44,656 bases of DNA, taken from assembly GCA_905221605.1 (NCBI GenBank), contig CAJNDS010000937.1, positions 5,001 to 49,656 of the forward strand, in the 5' to 3' direction. This document shows positions 17,035 through 28,696 of this stretch, piece after piece. The notes beneath the pieces are model-generated. The model did no database searches and was not told where the DNA came from. It was given only the letters and a program-made list of their open reading frames with translations. A program made the translations under genes and the position numbers. Each line of letters opens with the position of its first letter. Position 1 is the first letter of the stretch. The DNA is from Symbiodinium natans (Eukaryota > Sar > Dinophyceae > Suessiales > Symbiodiniaceae).

Positions 17035-19578
17035 TGCTTCCCACAGGCGATGTTCAGAGACTTATAGCAGAGGAGATGTTGACAGCGAGTTAAGGATAGC
17101 TCCTTGGGTCCCTGAAGCCTGTATCACAGCTTCCACTTAAGCTGCTGACCGTGCACATCGTGCCAGATCAACTGCATCATGGTGGTGTTTCAGCTTGCCG
17201 TGATCCCGGCAATTCACCTGCCGCAGCACGTGTCGCAGCACCATCTGTCACAGCACTTCTTGCAGTTGCAATTGATCAGTCGAGAAGTCAGAGTAGATGT
17301 GTGAGGACAGTGAGGGCCGAGGGCCATGACTGCCAGCGATACGCAGTGGCTAATTGAGGTTGAGGACCTTTTGGCCGGTGACGGTGAAGAAATCCATTTC
17401 ATGGGCGGCCCGGCAGAAGTAAAGTGGCAACATGTATCAAAAGGTAGTGGTAGCGGTAGCAGTGGTGGCGGTGGTGGTGGTGTTTGCATGAGAAGGAGTG
17501 ATCTCAAGTAGCCCCCCTAGTTTAGCGCAAGAAGAGGCTCCAGCTCACGCTCGCGCACGCCTTGACGCTTTTGCACTCATTGTTCAGGCCACAAGGTGAA
17601 GTTCGAGTTGGAAGCTGCGAGCTCAATTTTACTCGGGGTACACACATGACATGTGCCACACGTACCCTGAGAAGTGTGAGTCGTTCAGGCTCAGCCTCTC
17701 CAGTTGGTGAAGCAGATGCTTAAGGCAGTGTTGACAAGTTGACAAGCACTTTTTTGGAAGCCTTGAGATCTCGTCAGTAATGACTAGAGTCTAGAGTCGA
17801 TGGAAATTGAAGTTGCTCTATTTTTTTTGCGCCAGCTTAGACTTCCCTAGCCTCTAAGCACTTTTGGAAGGAGCAACCTGTTAAGCACTGCCAGATCGAC
17901 GAGGCTGGGGGAGCCAGCTCACGAACGTATTGGTAGCTTCAAAACATTCTGCGCGGCCAGGGTAGAACCATGAGACTCTCCGTGACTCTTCATGACGGCA
18001 TGAGGGGGGGTGTTTGGCTCGAGGCTGTGCTTGCAGAGCTCGTTGACGAGCTGCTGGCTGATGAGGACTGTTGGATGCCACTTGCGTGCGCTTAGCTAGG
18101 CAGCTAGGTCACGTTCTTCCTTCGTGAGGCTGAAGGTCCAAAGGACGTGCCTATTGCAAGGTGTGAATTCAAAAAACAGCATGCGCTCATGTGCTTACAG
18201 CACACGGCGCAGAAATCTGCATTGAAAGGCATCGAGAGAGATGGACTCAGCACTGGAAAAGGCTGTCTCTGTCGAACTTCTTTCAGGAAAACAAACGTGC
18301 ATGTGACCACAGACAGCAGTTTTTTGACTGGCCTCCAGGTTGCAACTAAAGGACAAAAACACGGGTTCTACTATGTGCAGCGGAACCCATAGAAACCGGC
18401 AACTACACATTCAGAGTCCTGCACCTATTCCTCGAGGGGCCGGGGGAGGCAAACTACAAGACTACACCCCACATGGTTGTTTTAAATCAGCCATGCCCGC
18501 TCCAACATCCGCGCCGTGTACAGTGACTGCGTTTTATACAGACTGAGCAATCAGTCAACGCACACAATCAGATCGAACAAGGAGCTGCAGTGCCGCTCGC
18601 ATCTCAGCTCCGGTAGTGGCGCGGCCGACTGTAGGCAAAGTGGCAAGGTTTATGACTCATTTATGACTTCCACAAAGCACTGGCAAACAGTCACAGGCAA
18701 CCACCAACCGTCCAGAGGCCATGGAGGCCAACTTCAAGTGTCCTACAAACCTCCAGTCCGGAGTCCGGGCGGCACATAAACTCCAGTTGCACGAGTCCAT
18801 GCAGCTCCCAACCGCAACGTGTAGTCGCATCCGGCGAGCAGAGCATGACACTCCGCTATCTCACGTAGAACAGCTACGGTTTTAGCAGCGCTTCGAGCAC
18901 CAACCATCATTGCGGTTCGGTGTCCTCTGGCTCGTCCATGAGCTCCTCGAGGAGGAGATTGTTGCCTGTTTTGGCACCCAGCCTCCCGAAGAAACACATC
19001 AAGAGGCCCCATTGCCATATGCTGCACTGCTTGCCGTAGAAGTGCTTCAACCCTCTCTTGGTTACACCTTCTGCTCCAACTGCTGTGCGCTCTGCAAGTC
19101 CTGATCGCTTCAGTGGAAGTTCATGCCACTTGTGGAAAAGCCCTCCTTGACATCACTCAGGATTCCTCCGAAGCGGCTCATTTTGAAGAGGGTCTCCAAC
19201 TCCAAACCCTTTTCGAGACCGTCAGTTTCATGGCTTGCTGGATGCATATGAAAGCCGGCCAGCTTGATGAAGCTTCGCATGAAAAACTTGCTGTCCCGTA
19301 ACCGGCAGACGTGCGCTTTCCCCATGGGGCAATGATGCTAAGGCACTGGGTTCTTGGCGATATGGTGCGCTATTGCACCAATTGATCCAAGACCCTGCTA
19401 GGTCACGTTACCCGACTCAGCTCAACTCACGTTGTGCCCGGCGAACGCCTTGCCTGGCGACTCGACGGGCCCTGGGCTGACTATCCACAGTCTCGACCTT
19501 TGGCCTGTGGCATGGCCCATGGAATCCCCTGTCGGCCTTGTCTTTTGGGTGTGTAGCCTCAAGCCAGGTCCAAGAGCA
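17035..19578. other. Region with no confident gene
   Basis: The only suggestive block is 17326-17511 (plus), which reads TASDTQWLIEVEDLLAGDG and then a Ser/Gly run before a stop; it may be a small exon. Another is 19113-19301 (plus), around CGKALLDITQDSSEAAHFEE. Neither has decisive splice sites. A gactagagtctagagtc word sits at 17782-17798. Confidence 0.4.
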
Positions 19579-19690
19579 CATCAGACCATGGATCTTTCTG
19601 CGTAGTATAGCGTTCGAACCAGCTACCGGCATCGTAGCCTCCCCGCACGACAGCCGCCAAACCGAGAGAGACGTTGCACACCACAGAAAC
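19562..19690 (-). CDS. Putative minus-strand exon
   Basis: On the minus strand a frame reads LAAVVRGGYDAGSWFERYTT and then QKDPWSDVLLDLA to a stop at 19559-19561. Balanced composition and the mix of aromatic and acidic residues look like real protein. Upstream the frame stays open to about 19771 but is less convincing. No clear 3' splice site was found, so the call is weak. The family is unknown. Confidence 0.25.
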
Positions 19691-19771
19691 AAAGGTTCGG
19701 TTTTTTACATGTGTCGATCTTCCGCCACAGCTGTTTGAGGAGACCAACTTGGTCTGGATGCCGGACGTCAT

Positions 19772-22700
19772 CGAGAGCCAATTGTGCCCATTGCGAGTGA
19801 TTTGAAGTTTTCTTTTTTCTTTGCACCTCTGCGTGCAGCATCATACCACAGCAAGGGAATTCTTTCTTCACTGCAGCATGCTTTGTCTACAGGTACCAGA
19901 ATGTGATGAGGTTGCTGATCCGAATGACTGAACATGTAGTCAGTACCTTAGCCTGTGAGTGAGAGATCTGTGTTGAATAGGTGAAGCAGTATGCCGCGCC
20001 TTTCTTCAATCCAAGATGCTCAGGTTAGCGGGCTCAAGCTCAGCATCTTGGGACGGAAGCTTGAAATGCTCGACTGCCACGCTTCTGGATTTGGATGGAG
20101 TAGATTCATAAAGACTTGACTCGGCATGCGGTCGGCTGTTGCCTGAAATTGCTTTGTACACAAGCAGCGCGCCGTTCTTGCAGAGCACGCTCTCGACAGG
20201 TCAATTCTGTCCACTATGGACCTCAGGGCGCACGAGGTCCGTGATTCCTCAAACCTTCGAACCTCTTTTGGGTCATGCATCAGCCACAGCTTCGCTGCTA
20301 CGTGGCACATGCACACGTCTGTTGCCGACCTTTCTCCTGCACAAACCATCCAGCATCTTGCGGACAGAGCCACCGTGTGAGGAGTTTGTCCGAGACAAGA
20401 GAGCAGAAGCCACTGTCTACTACGAGGAAGGTTGCTCTTCATGGAATGTTCTGAACGCTGTTTTGCCCCTTCAGACTTGAAGCAGCACTTGCAGCAACAT
20501 GGTGCAACGTGGTCAACTATGCCTCGTTTGGTGTTATTTGAGCCTTCTCGGCTTGACAGCAAGTGAATCAAAAAACATCTGTCATCGGAAGGGTATGCCT
20601 AGCAGGCGGCAGACATGTTGCTACACTAACAGATCGACATATCTGTGGTGGTATTGTTCAAATCGGTGTGGATATCCTTCGCCCTTACCATTTGCCGGCG
20701 AAGGCGGGACACGCGCAGAAATTGCCGTCATAAGTTGTTAGCTTTCCTTACCGTCACCTGACCTCTGTTCCGGTTTCCGACATGTTGAGGCTGATCCCTG
20801 AAGCTCACATGTCTGCAGACTTTCCTGGCCCACTAGGTGGTGATGGTCAAGTGTTCAATACCAGTACAGACAGCGTGCTCAGGCGAGGCACGAATCGATA
20901 GCTCACAGGCCACACGGCGGTTGAGACATGCATCTGCCAGGTGTTGAGATACGAAGCAAGACGCTTGGAAAAGGTTCCGGGGAAAAGGCTGTTCCAGCAA
21001 TTACAGTGTCACTCAGCATCGACATCCCGGTGGAAGAGAGCCTTTCCAGCAAGAAGCCCCCCCTCCCACATTGCGAATTCCTATCCAAGAATGCAGACAT
21101 CCCTCCACTGAATCCTTCCACGCAAACCTGAGGCTCATCGCGGCCCTCACGTACTTCCAGCCCCGCCGATGAATTGAGTCTGTTCCAACCAGAGTGGCAA
21201 AGCGGTGTACCATCTGATGCACCCTGTGCTCTCGCACAAAGGCAAGCTCACCCTCCTCAGCCTGATGAGTTGCCAAGCGCTTTTGCGGAGAAGGCCCCCG
21301 TTGTTAAGATGTTCTTTGGTCTCTTTGAGTCTTTGACGTCGAAAAGCCGGACGCTGATGTCCTGACACAACAACCAAAGCCAAGCGCCGCGAAGCGAATT
21401 TGAGGGTAGCGAAGCGCCAAGCCTGAAGAGGGAAGGCAGAGAAGTGATGAGAGGGGTTTGATTTTGATTGCATGTAGAGTTGATTAGGAGATTAGGAGCA
21501 GCTCGGTGTGGTTAATCGATGGTCAGTGTTCAGACCAAAGTGTGAGTACTTGGAGAGGGAGGCCAAGTCGAGAAAGTGCTAAAAGCGTGATAGCAAGAGC
21601 TCCGAAGTCCTCTGGTCCCCACAGGTTCCCACATTTGCTCACATTCGCTCAGCACTCGCTTTCAGGCCACGGGTGGCCGCAAGGCCGCTTGGACTGAGCA
21701 TGGCACACCACGACACGCATGGCACGTCACTGGCTCTTATTTAAACGAATGCAAAAGCTCGTGGGGCAACATGTCGCCTCCTGGCTCATGTCGGACTTAG
21801 ACAAGAGGGATCACTGGCACGGAAGTCAAGACTTCAAGATCCTTGTGGGTTCTGAGACTGAGGGCTTTCCTGCGGCCGCAAGTGCAAGTGCAAGTGGACC
21901 TCCGGGCCTTTCACTGATGGCTGGGACTTCCGCCTCCTGACAAGTGTTATGAGCAGAAGAAGCATAAGCGGAGAGCAAGGTGAGCTACAGCCAGGGGTGT
22001 GACAGAAGAGGCAGGCGAAAAGTCTTGCCAAGGTGCCAGATGACAGTCAGGTACCGGGCTAAGCCGCTCGCGGCGTGTACGGGAGTTCTGTCCAGTGGGC
22101 AGTCTGGCAGTGCAGTACCACGTAGAATACGTACAAACTATTCTATGCTATTCTGTAGCTGGTTCGCAGATTTGGGCAAAGGCCAGTCGGGAGACAACAC
22201 TTGCCCAGGCCAAGGTCGATTCTTGGCTGCAAGTCTCATTTTGTCGGAAACAATGCACTCACCAGTAGCTCAGTAGCGTTCTGGACAACCCGTTCCTCCT
22301 GCGCCAAGGGAGCAGTTGTGCCCCCACCTGGTTTGACTTCACAGTGGGAGACGATTTCCTCGCTTCCGCCCAACATGAGGAGATTGTGCTGCTTTTGCTG
22401 GCCTGTTGTTTGCGAATCTGCTAAAACACCAAAATGGTCCGAATGGGACAAACACATGGTTGAAAATGAAGCGAAGACCTGCAAACTGAAAGTGTGTCAT
22501 CCAGACGGACTCACAGTCACGTGTTAGCGGAGTCGCTGCAGCTGCACCGGCTGCACAGTTTCTCTTTGTTGGATACTCGGCGTGGTGTTTCTTGTCGTGT
22601 CATGGCGGTTTAGTGCTAATCTTTGGCTTTCAAGTGTTGTCTTGCCACTTGTGGACCTAGTTTTTCATTCGTCTCGAGTTGAGAATAGTTAACAAGGCAA

Positions 22701-23082
22701 AGAAGATCCTGTTTCTTCTGTCTTGTGAAGTTGCGGGCCCGCGGGCCGCAATCTCCCGTCTGACTTACACTTCTGCCATGATGCTCGCTTAAGCGGCAAC
22801 CGCACGCTCCGGGAATGTCGGGAAGAATGGCACGGCTTTCGCATGGACTAGCATTTTTTGCAGAACTGTGCCATGATCGTTGCCAGTTTTGGCCCCTGTC
22901 AGGAGTGTATTTACTCGTGTCAAGGCACTGGTCTGAACACATGCCACGATGGAGTAGAGAGGGCGATGCAAACGGATGCAAACTGTGTTTTTTCCGCGAA
23001 GGTCTCGAACCTGGTCAAGCGATTGAAGCACCAGGACTTCTAAGTAAAGCCACTACTAAACATGCAGATGATGCATGATCAG
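19772..23082. other. Region with competing frames on both strands, no confident gene
   Basis: Open blocks exist on both strands, but none is decisive. Examples are 20139-20480 (plus), 20020-20571 (minus, 183 codons), 20928-21131 (plus), 21013-21276 (minus), and 22236-22484 (minus, around GGSEEIVSHCEVKPGGGTT). Some are probably exons; strand choice cannot be settled by eye. Confidence 0.4.
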
Positions 23083-23222
23083 TGCGTGGAGGTTCCCTGG
23101 ATGTACGCCTGATCGGCCAGGAAGTGCAGTACGTTTTCGAACGTCACGTTGGCCCTGTTGCTCAATGCACCCTCACCGAAGATTGCGCCAGCATTGCTTT
23201 TGTAAGCCCAGAGTATGCTCAG
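23083..23222 (+). CDS. Exon of an RRM-type RNA-binding protein (first half of an RRM)
   Basis: It follows gcatgatcag and encodes LDVRLIG (strand 1), QEVQYVFERHVGPVAQC (helix 1 and strand 2) and ASIAFVSPEYAQ (the RNP1-like strand 3 and start of helix 2). The exon ends CAG before gccagt at 23223, a GC-type donor. The codon is complete and the next exon at 23308 continues the domain in phase 0. The order of strands and helices is that of an RNA recognition motif, although the aromatic RNP positions are partly replaced. The role is presumably RNA binding in splicing or mRNA handling. Confidence 0.5.
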
Positions 23223-23307
23223 GCCAGTTGCGTTTGTGGTGAGCAAGCAAAACGCAAGCCAGCATCTCTGGACTTCTCCACTGACCTGTCTCCGACATCA
23301 CTTGCAG

Positions 23308-23370
23308 GCCGCCATCGAGCAATATGACGGTGGTGTCCTTGAGGTTAGCACAGTCCCCGTCTCAGTTGTC
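23308..23370 (+). CDS. Exon completing the RRM
   Basis: After cacttgcag the frame reads AAIEQYDGGVLEVSTVPVSV, which is helix 2, the DGG turn and strand 4 of an RRM. Joined to the exon ending at 23222 it gives FVSPEYAQ-AAIEQYDGG, a good RRM core. The right edge is uncertain; a gttagc donor at 23344 is an alternative end. Confidence 0.45.
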
Positions 23371-23565
23371 TGGAGATGTCCAGGTGCTGGCAGTGAGAAG
23401 GCGTTGACTGCGTAAGGACAAGAGCATACCAGGACAGGATAGCCTGTGCTTGTATCCCAAAGACTCAAGCTTCCGCCGAGCCCTGGTCGCACTTTCGCTC
23501 TTGGGACACTGTTGTGGGCGAGACGTTTTTGTGTTGTGTTGGTGTGCTGCTGTGGGCTGGTCAAG

Positions 23566-23708
23566 GCACCCTGGAAGACCGGCTGGGACCACTTTCTCAA
23601 TGCCACTTGCGTCGAGGCGAGGGATGGATCACACTCTTCCGCGCCTTGGACAGGAAGAGCGCACCAGACTCTGTGCTCTCTGATGCTTTCAACGTTGAAA
23701 ATACTCAG
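23566..23708 (+). CDS. Exon with a second RRM-like segment
   Basis: After ctggtcaag the frame reads TLEDRLGPLSQCHLRRGEGW and continues ITLFRALDRKSAPD, which resembles helix 1 to helix 2 of another RRM (LGPLSQC parallels VGPVAQC in the first). It ends CAG before gtggcg at 23709. Strand 1 would be on an upstream exon not identified. Confidence 0.4.
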
Positions 23709-23734
23709 GTGGCGCGATTACAAAGCAGCTGAAG

Positions 23735-23870
23735 AGGCAGGCTCTGTGAAGCACCTCCACAGGGAACATTCCGAATACACCTTTCATGGGTCAGGGAAGA
23801 GGCCCTCAACCAGATCGACTTCAAAGGCAGCGTCATCGGTGTTTCCCTCGATGTTGCGGCTTGGCAGTGA
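23735..23870 (+). CDS. Exon with the C-terminal half of an RRM-like segment
   Basis: The frame reads GTFRIHLSWVREEALNQIDF followed by KGSVIGVSLDV and a stop at 23868-23870. This matches strand 3, helix 2 and strand 4 of an RRM. The 3' splice site could be ctgaag (23734) or aggcag (23740). Phase to the preceding exon could not be reconciled with certainty, so a small exon may be missing between them. Confidence 0.4.
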
Positions 23871-24182
23871 ATGCTGTTGTGCTGGTCAGCCTTCTGCCAA
23901 GAGCATCTCACTGGCACCTCATTGGCCCGTCATGAAGCCCGGACTCAGGTTGGCAGTCAAGTGACTGGTCCTATGGAGGGAGTCGTGGTAGGGGCTCCAG
24001 TCGTTCTCTAGCCGATGATGAAGTCTGGCAGCTGCTGCCTTTCTGCACAAACGATTTTCAATACATCTGGTGCAGTGCAAGCTAGCTGGACTCCTGTGCA
24101 GTGAGAAAATGCCTCGTAGCTCACGAAATGATTCCGTTGCCGCCTTGGCTACTCCGGAAGGCAGTCACAATAAAAAGTTAGC

Positions 24183-24332
24183 TCACTTCATGAAGTGCGA
24201 CTGACACGACGCTATGCCACAGTTGCTCATGTGCAAGTTGTCCTGCGCTGGCTTGCTGGGGAGGAGGAAGATCCCTTTCTGACTGTCTCTGCGACTGAAC
24301 TCGAGGAACGGCTGAAGGAGCGGTGGAGCTGA
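24183..24332 (+). CDS. Putative exon, downstream part of the RRM gene or a following gene
   Basis: The frame reads RLTRRYATVAHVQVVLRWLA followed by GEEEDPFLTVSATELEERLK, with a stop at 24330-24332. The charged helical ending and balanced composition look like real protein. The exact splice edges are not clear. The family is not recognised. Confidence 0.4.
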   Translation, partial: SLHEVRLTRRYATVAHVQVVLRWLAGEEEDPFLTVSATELEERLKERWS

Positions 24333-24446
24333 ATATAGCTGAATGGGAGTCAGTGAATACACAGCGTCTCGTGGAGCTGGGCAGAACCAGTTTTCAATGG
24401 CCCGATGGCATGCTTATCCGCGACGCTAAGTGTGATTGTGCATTAG

Positions 24447-24630
24447 CCAGCTTGTGCCTCCATCTTGTGCCAGGACTTGGACGAACAACGTCGAGTGCTG
24501 ACGGCGCTCCAGGACGCGCAGATGGACATTGTCACGTTGTCGGCGCCAATCGTCGGGCCTTTGGATCGAGAGTTCACACCAGACATTCGCTGTACCGCGG
24601 AGAGTGCCCAAGTCACCAGATTTTCAGCAT
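24447..24630 (+). CDS. Putative exon with coiled-coil-like start
   Basis: After cttgtgccag (AG at 24472-24473) the frame reads DLDEQRRVLTALQDAQMDIV, a heptad-like amphipathic helix. LSAPIVGPLDREFTPDIRC and a stop at 24628-24630 follow; a donor may lie near gtcaccag at 24618. It probably belongs to the gene carrying the exon at 24183. Confidence 0.4.
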
Positions 24631-25139
24631 AGAAAACCCCATCTGTGTGCCAATGTCACAAACAACCGCTCCTACTTTGCTTGCAATCCTCGAACACGCG
24701 CTCGAAAGCATCCGATTTACACACGCCTCTCACTGTTCATTATGTGCCACGTAGTCTCCACCAGAGGTCCTGTTGGACCTATCATCTCGCGCGTCGACGT
24801 AAACGCCTCATTTCATTGAGCAGTTTCACTCTAACATGAGCGGGCTGGATACGGCTTGATTATTGAGGGGGCTGTTTATACCATGTCCTGCAAGAGAGTT
24901 TTCTGCACAGCTCCGATATGCACCTCGTGGCAAGGGAATGCTTGTTTCAAACGTCGCGCAAGCAGATGCCTTGCTGCCTTGCTATGTTGGGTCAACCATA
25001 CGCAGCCTTGAAGGACACAGTTCAAATAAGTTTGCCTTTGCACGAGCACGCATTGAGCAGAATAGCTGACACTCACAAGGGCCGGTTTTTGCCGTATTGA
25101 AATTTCAGCATATACAAGCATGTTGGCAGTCAGCTTGGT
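24631..25139. other. Short region upstream of the phosphatase gene
   Basis: No confident exon was seen; a plus frame around 24640-24819 is open but unconvincing. A weak pyrimidine/AG site (ttgaaatttcag, about 25097-25108) lies about 30 bases before the phosphatase ATG and could be its leader acceptor. Confidence 0.4.
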
Positions 25140-26342
25140 TTGGCAAGTTTCCATGGAGCAGGAAGTTTGACCAGGAGTAGCCCATCCATGGTGGCGAGCC
25201 GCTGCATGGGTGTTGCTCGAAAGCTTGTGCTGGCCATATGCTCGACAGCTGCACTCGCCTTCGGCATTACCTTCTGCGGCTCCTGGGCTCGTGAGCCGCT
25301 GCGCACGCAGACGCTGCGCACACCGACGCTGCGGGCGCAGATGCGTGGGTCACGGGCTCGACAGAGCGTCCCTCTTGAGAGAGAGAACATGCTTGGTGCC
25401 TTGCAGGTTGCAGCACCTTTATTGGTGCTCCTTGCAGTTCTGCTGCCTCGAGGTGCATTAGCGAACTCTTCGTTGGAAACAGAGATCCGGCACGTCTACT
25501 CGGTTGGTGACTTGCATGGAGACTACAAGAGTACTGAGAAGATCTTGACTTCTCTCGGCCTGATGGGAAGTGCCGGTGAGTGGACGGGAGGGCAGGCGAT
25601 CCTGGTTCAGACGGGAGACATCACTGACCGCGGGGATGAATCTGGAGAAATCTTCCGTGCATTGTTCCGTTTGCAAGATGAGGCTCCTCAACAGGGTGGG
25701 CGAGTTATCCTGCTTCTAGGCAACCATGAACTCATGAACTTACAGGATGACTTTCGATATTCGACCCAGAAGGACACGCTGTCCTTGTTGGCCAACGCCA
25801 CTTCCAGGTCCGAGGCCTTCTCCAGAAATGGCTGGTTGGGACAGGCCATACGCCAACGAATGCAAGCAGTGGCGTTGCTGGGTCCGGAGGATGGTCTCTC
25901 GAAGCCAGTTCTTTTTGTGCACGCTGGGCTCTTACCGAACTTTGTCGAAGCCAGGAACGCAGAGGAGCTGAATGGTGTGGTTCGGCAGCTTATCGACAAC
26001 AAAGCTGCCAGTGACCTGCGGGACGACCCTTCACCTCTGCTCGGAGACGAAGGTCCATTCTGGACTCGGCAGCTTGCCCTGGGTCCAGAAGCGAAGGTCT
26101 GCCAGGATGTGCAGAAGACACTGCAGGCTACTGGGGCGACAAGAATGATTGTCGGACACACTGCCCAGGCAGATGGGCGCATACATGATCGTTGTGAGGG
26201 AAGATTCGTCCTAGGGGACTCGCTTATCTCACAATACTACACAGGCACGGCGCATCCTTCTGCTCTGGAGCTCTTTTCCGACGGAACAGCTGAAGCCATA
26301 TATCCAAACAGTGGCCGGCGCCTTTCTTTGCGTGCACCTTGA
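25140..26342 (+). CDS. Shewanella-like protein phosphatase (calcineurin-like metallophosphoesterase), plastid-targeted
   Basis: It is a complete uninterrupted frame of 400 residues. The catalytic core carries all metal-binding motifs of PPP-type phosphatases in order: GDLHG (D124, H126), GDITDRGD (D160), GNHE (N195, H196, E197), VHAG (H261) and VGH (H340). Spacing and the LLPNF and RIHDRCEGRFVLGD neighbourhoods fit the Shewanella-like class found in plants, algae and apicomplexans, not PP1/PP2A. The presequence is tripartite: a hydrophobic signal (about 28-48), an Arg/Thr-rich segment with LRTQTLRTPTLRAQ repeats (54-68), and a second hydrophobic stretch ending ALA (88-108). This suits transport to the peridinin plastid and perhaps its lumen. 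It would remove phosphate from proteins. Start chosen at the first ATG; M17 and M23 are alternatives. The lack of introns contrasts with neighbouring genes. Confidence 0.9.
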   Translation: MASFHGAGSLTRSSPSMVASRCMGVARKLVLAICSTAALAFGITFCGSWAREPLRTQTLRTPTLRAQMRGSRARQSVPLERENMLGALQVAAPLLVLLAVLLPRGALANSSLETEIRHVYSVGDLHGDYKSTEKILTSLGLMGSAGEWTGGQAILVQTGDITDRGDESGEIFRALFRLQDEAPQQGGRVILLLGNHELMNLQDDFRYSTQKDTLSLLANATSRSEAFSRNGWLGQAIRQRMQAVALLGPEDGLSKPVLFVHAGLLPNFVEARNAEELNGVVRQLIDNKAASDLRDDPSPLLGDEGPFWTRQLALGPEAKVCQDVQKTLQATGATRMIVGHTAQADGRIHDRCEGRFVLGDSLISQYYTGTAHPSALELFSDGTAEAIYPNSGRRLSLRAP

Positions 26343-27144
26343 ACTGCACCCTGAACTCACTTCCAGTCAATGCAGATGCAGCTCGATTGTTTGAGACCGG
26401 CCGGCCTAAGAAAGTGCCTGCAAAGCCATCAGTTTGCGCAAAAGATTCGTGCCGACACTTTTGCTTGTGTGCTCAGCTGGATGTTGAACCTTTCAGCCCT
26501 ACAGCCCTGCAGCCTATAGATGTCGCGCTATTTCATCACTAGCTCCGCAGGAGCTTGGCAGCGCTGACTTTGATCTCACAGCCGAGGCTAGCAGAGAAGA
26601 GTCGTAAACTGTCGTAAGCTGCTTTAGCAAACTTTAGCCAAGAGGACTTGAGGAGAACCATCTGGCTGACCAGGTGCCCATGATGATGCAAGACGGTCCT
26701 GGCCTCTTTCATTAGCCCTTTGTGTCCAGATCCTGTCCCTGAAGAACATCGGAGGTCACTGGTATGCTGCGGTGTGCTCTAGCCAAAGCCGTCTCAGAGA
26801 ATGTTATTTGGCTTCATCTCCCCAAGGTGCACGTGTGCACGGCAGCCAGTCAGTTGGTCAGAAGGCCGCAGAGCAGACGTTGCATGGATGGACTTCATAT
26901 GGACTTCATATGACTCATGTCCTTTTTCAAGTGGGACTCCCCGCGTTGATCGAGAGGCCGATGAGCTGCCGGCCGATGGGTCGGGGCTGCTTTGTAGCAT
27001 CGTGAGCGGGTTTTACCAAAAGAAGTATATATGTAATATACATATGTATATATGTATATATATATATATATATGCATGCATACATCTACATATATGCATA
27101 GATAAATACATAATATGAAGTTTATATGTATGTATGAAGTATAA

Positions 27145-27192
<48 letters not shown>

Positions 27193-28696
27193 TTATATAT
27201 ATGTATATTTGTACACGGCCTTACCGGGCTTGCGACTGCACCAAGGTCACAATGCGCACCTCTCGAGGAGATTCAAGAGGTCATGGGCCCTAGCTTGCCA
27301 CGCGCTTTCATTCCTTGTAGATGCTCCCTAGATGCAGCAGTGTGCTTCCAGCAGGTGCACGAATTTCAGAGGCTTGCGTACACCTTGAAGCTGGGACGCC
27401 ATCTTAGTGGCAGACCCAGCGAAGTTGGCAGACTTTCAGATGTAGGGACCACGCACATAGGCCCAAAGCAATCAGGACGGCATGCTATTAACCAAAAGGA
27501 CTCCAAAGACACTGGAATTCTTGAGATGTTTTACAGATTTTGAGCCGGTGTTATGAACAACTGGCGTGCATTGCAACCATGCTTTGTTTCCCACTGTCCG
27601 GGTAGCTTTGCTATCTTGCCCGCAGTGGATCATGGTGATGTCTCGAAGGCGTCAAGTTCGAGGTCGACGCCAACATCGAGGTGCAGGGCGCAAGTGTGCA
27701 GTGTGCAGCTGTATGCAAGGTGCTTGCATGCTGCCTGGCAGCTCATCTTGATAATCTGCTGAAAGGTCCCCCACTCGATGATCGCCGATCTTGAGTCTTA
27801 TGCGTCTGGATCCTCAGCCGTTTGGGTTTGTTAACAAACACGAGACATTCTTCAGTAGGTCCTGACAGCAGCAGGTTGCATGAGAACAAGAGATGTCCAA
27901 CACTGTCAGAGGAAAAAAGCGACAGTGACGAAGCACGCCCTTGAAGCAAACTCAAAGGCACAGTGCAACAAAATTCACAAGGTCCTTGTCCTTGAGGAGG
28001 GAGAAAAGCCCTACTGTAAATATACGACCGGGCGTAAACGCCGGCATAAAAGCCAATGTCGAAGTCCGCCGAAGTTCACAGCAGTGTGCCGGAAGCGCCC
28101 TCGTGAATAAGTCATGAACTGGGTAGCCCTGCAGGGGTGCATGTCAGCATGCGCAAAAACTGTGTCCTTGTGTGGGTGTCATGGCAGATCACCGGAACAT
28201 GGGAAGCAAATGGCATCAACTAGGCCAGGTGTGCAACCGTGGGTCTGACCGTCTGACCCAGGCTATGGATGCCCTGGTGCACTGCTGGAAGTGTTCAGCA
28301 GAGAATTGCTCCTCCGGCGACTGGTCCAAATGAAGCTCAGTTCAAGGCTCAAGCAGCGAAGTCCGATGTAGCTGGGACATGCAGTGTATGGCAGCATGCT
28401 CGGCACCATGGTGCCTTTTGCAGGAAGTTTGCTACGGAAACGTCACCTTCGGCTTCGAGCTTGTAGCTCAGCGCGTCTGAAACATCGCTTGTGTTGCTCA
28501 CTACTCACTACTTCCCAGAGCTGACGAGAGCTCGCGGACGAAAGGACCGGCTCCTTCCTTGGCACTCTGGGAGACACCGTGAGTTACCGACTCAGCGAAC
28601 CGCTGTGTGTTTAGACACACTTTGAAGACCAAGATCAGCTTTAACCATGTGCAACTGGAGTTTTGCAACTCAGAGCTGCAGGTTATGAAGTCACCA
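26343..28696. other. Downstream region of the phosphatase and AT-rich DNA, no confident gene
   Basis: The first few hundred bases probably include the phosphatase 3' UTR. A two-copy ggacttcatat repeat lies at 26890-26911 and a long (TA)n tract at 27025-27210. Plus frames at 27283-27543 (around HEFQRLAYTLKLGRHLSG) and 27880-28110 (Lys/Arg-rich) are open but lack decisive splice sites. A minus frame at 28501-28731 is open. Confidence 0.4.
27025..27210. repeat. (TA)n-rich tract
   Basis: Alternating TA with TATG and TATT variants; the longest pure run is around 27152-27188. Such tracts are prone to cruciform formation and length change. Confidence 0.9.

Noticed and set aside
20020-20571. 183-codon minus-strand frame
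   Set aside because: Cys/Ser/Arg-rich composition, no motif, and competing plus frames over the same bases; no splice or start evidence.
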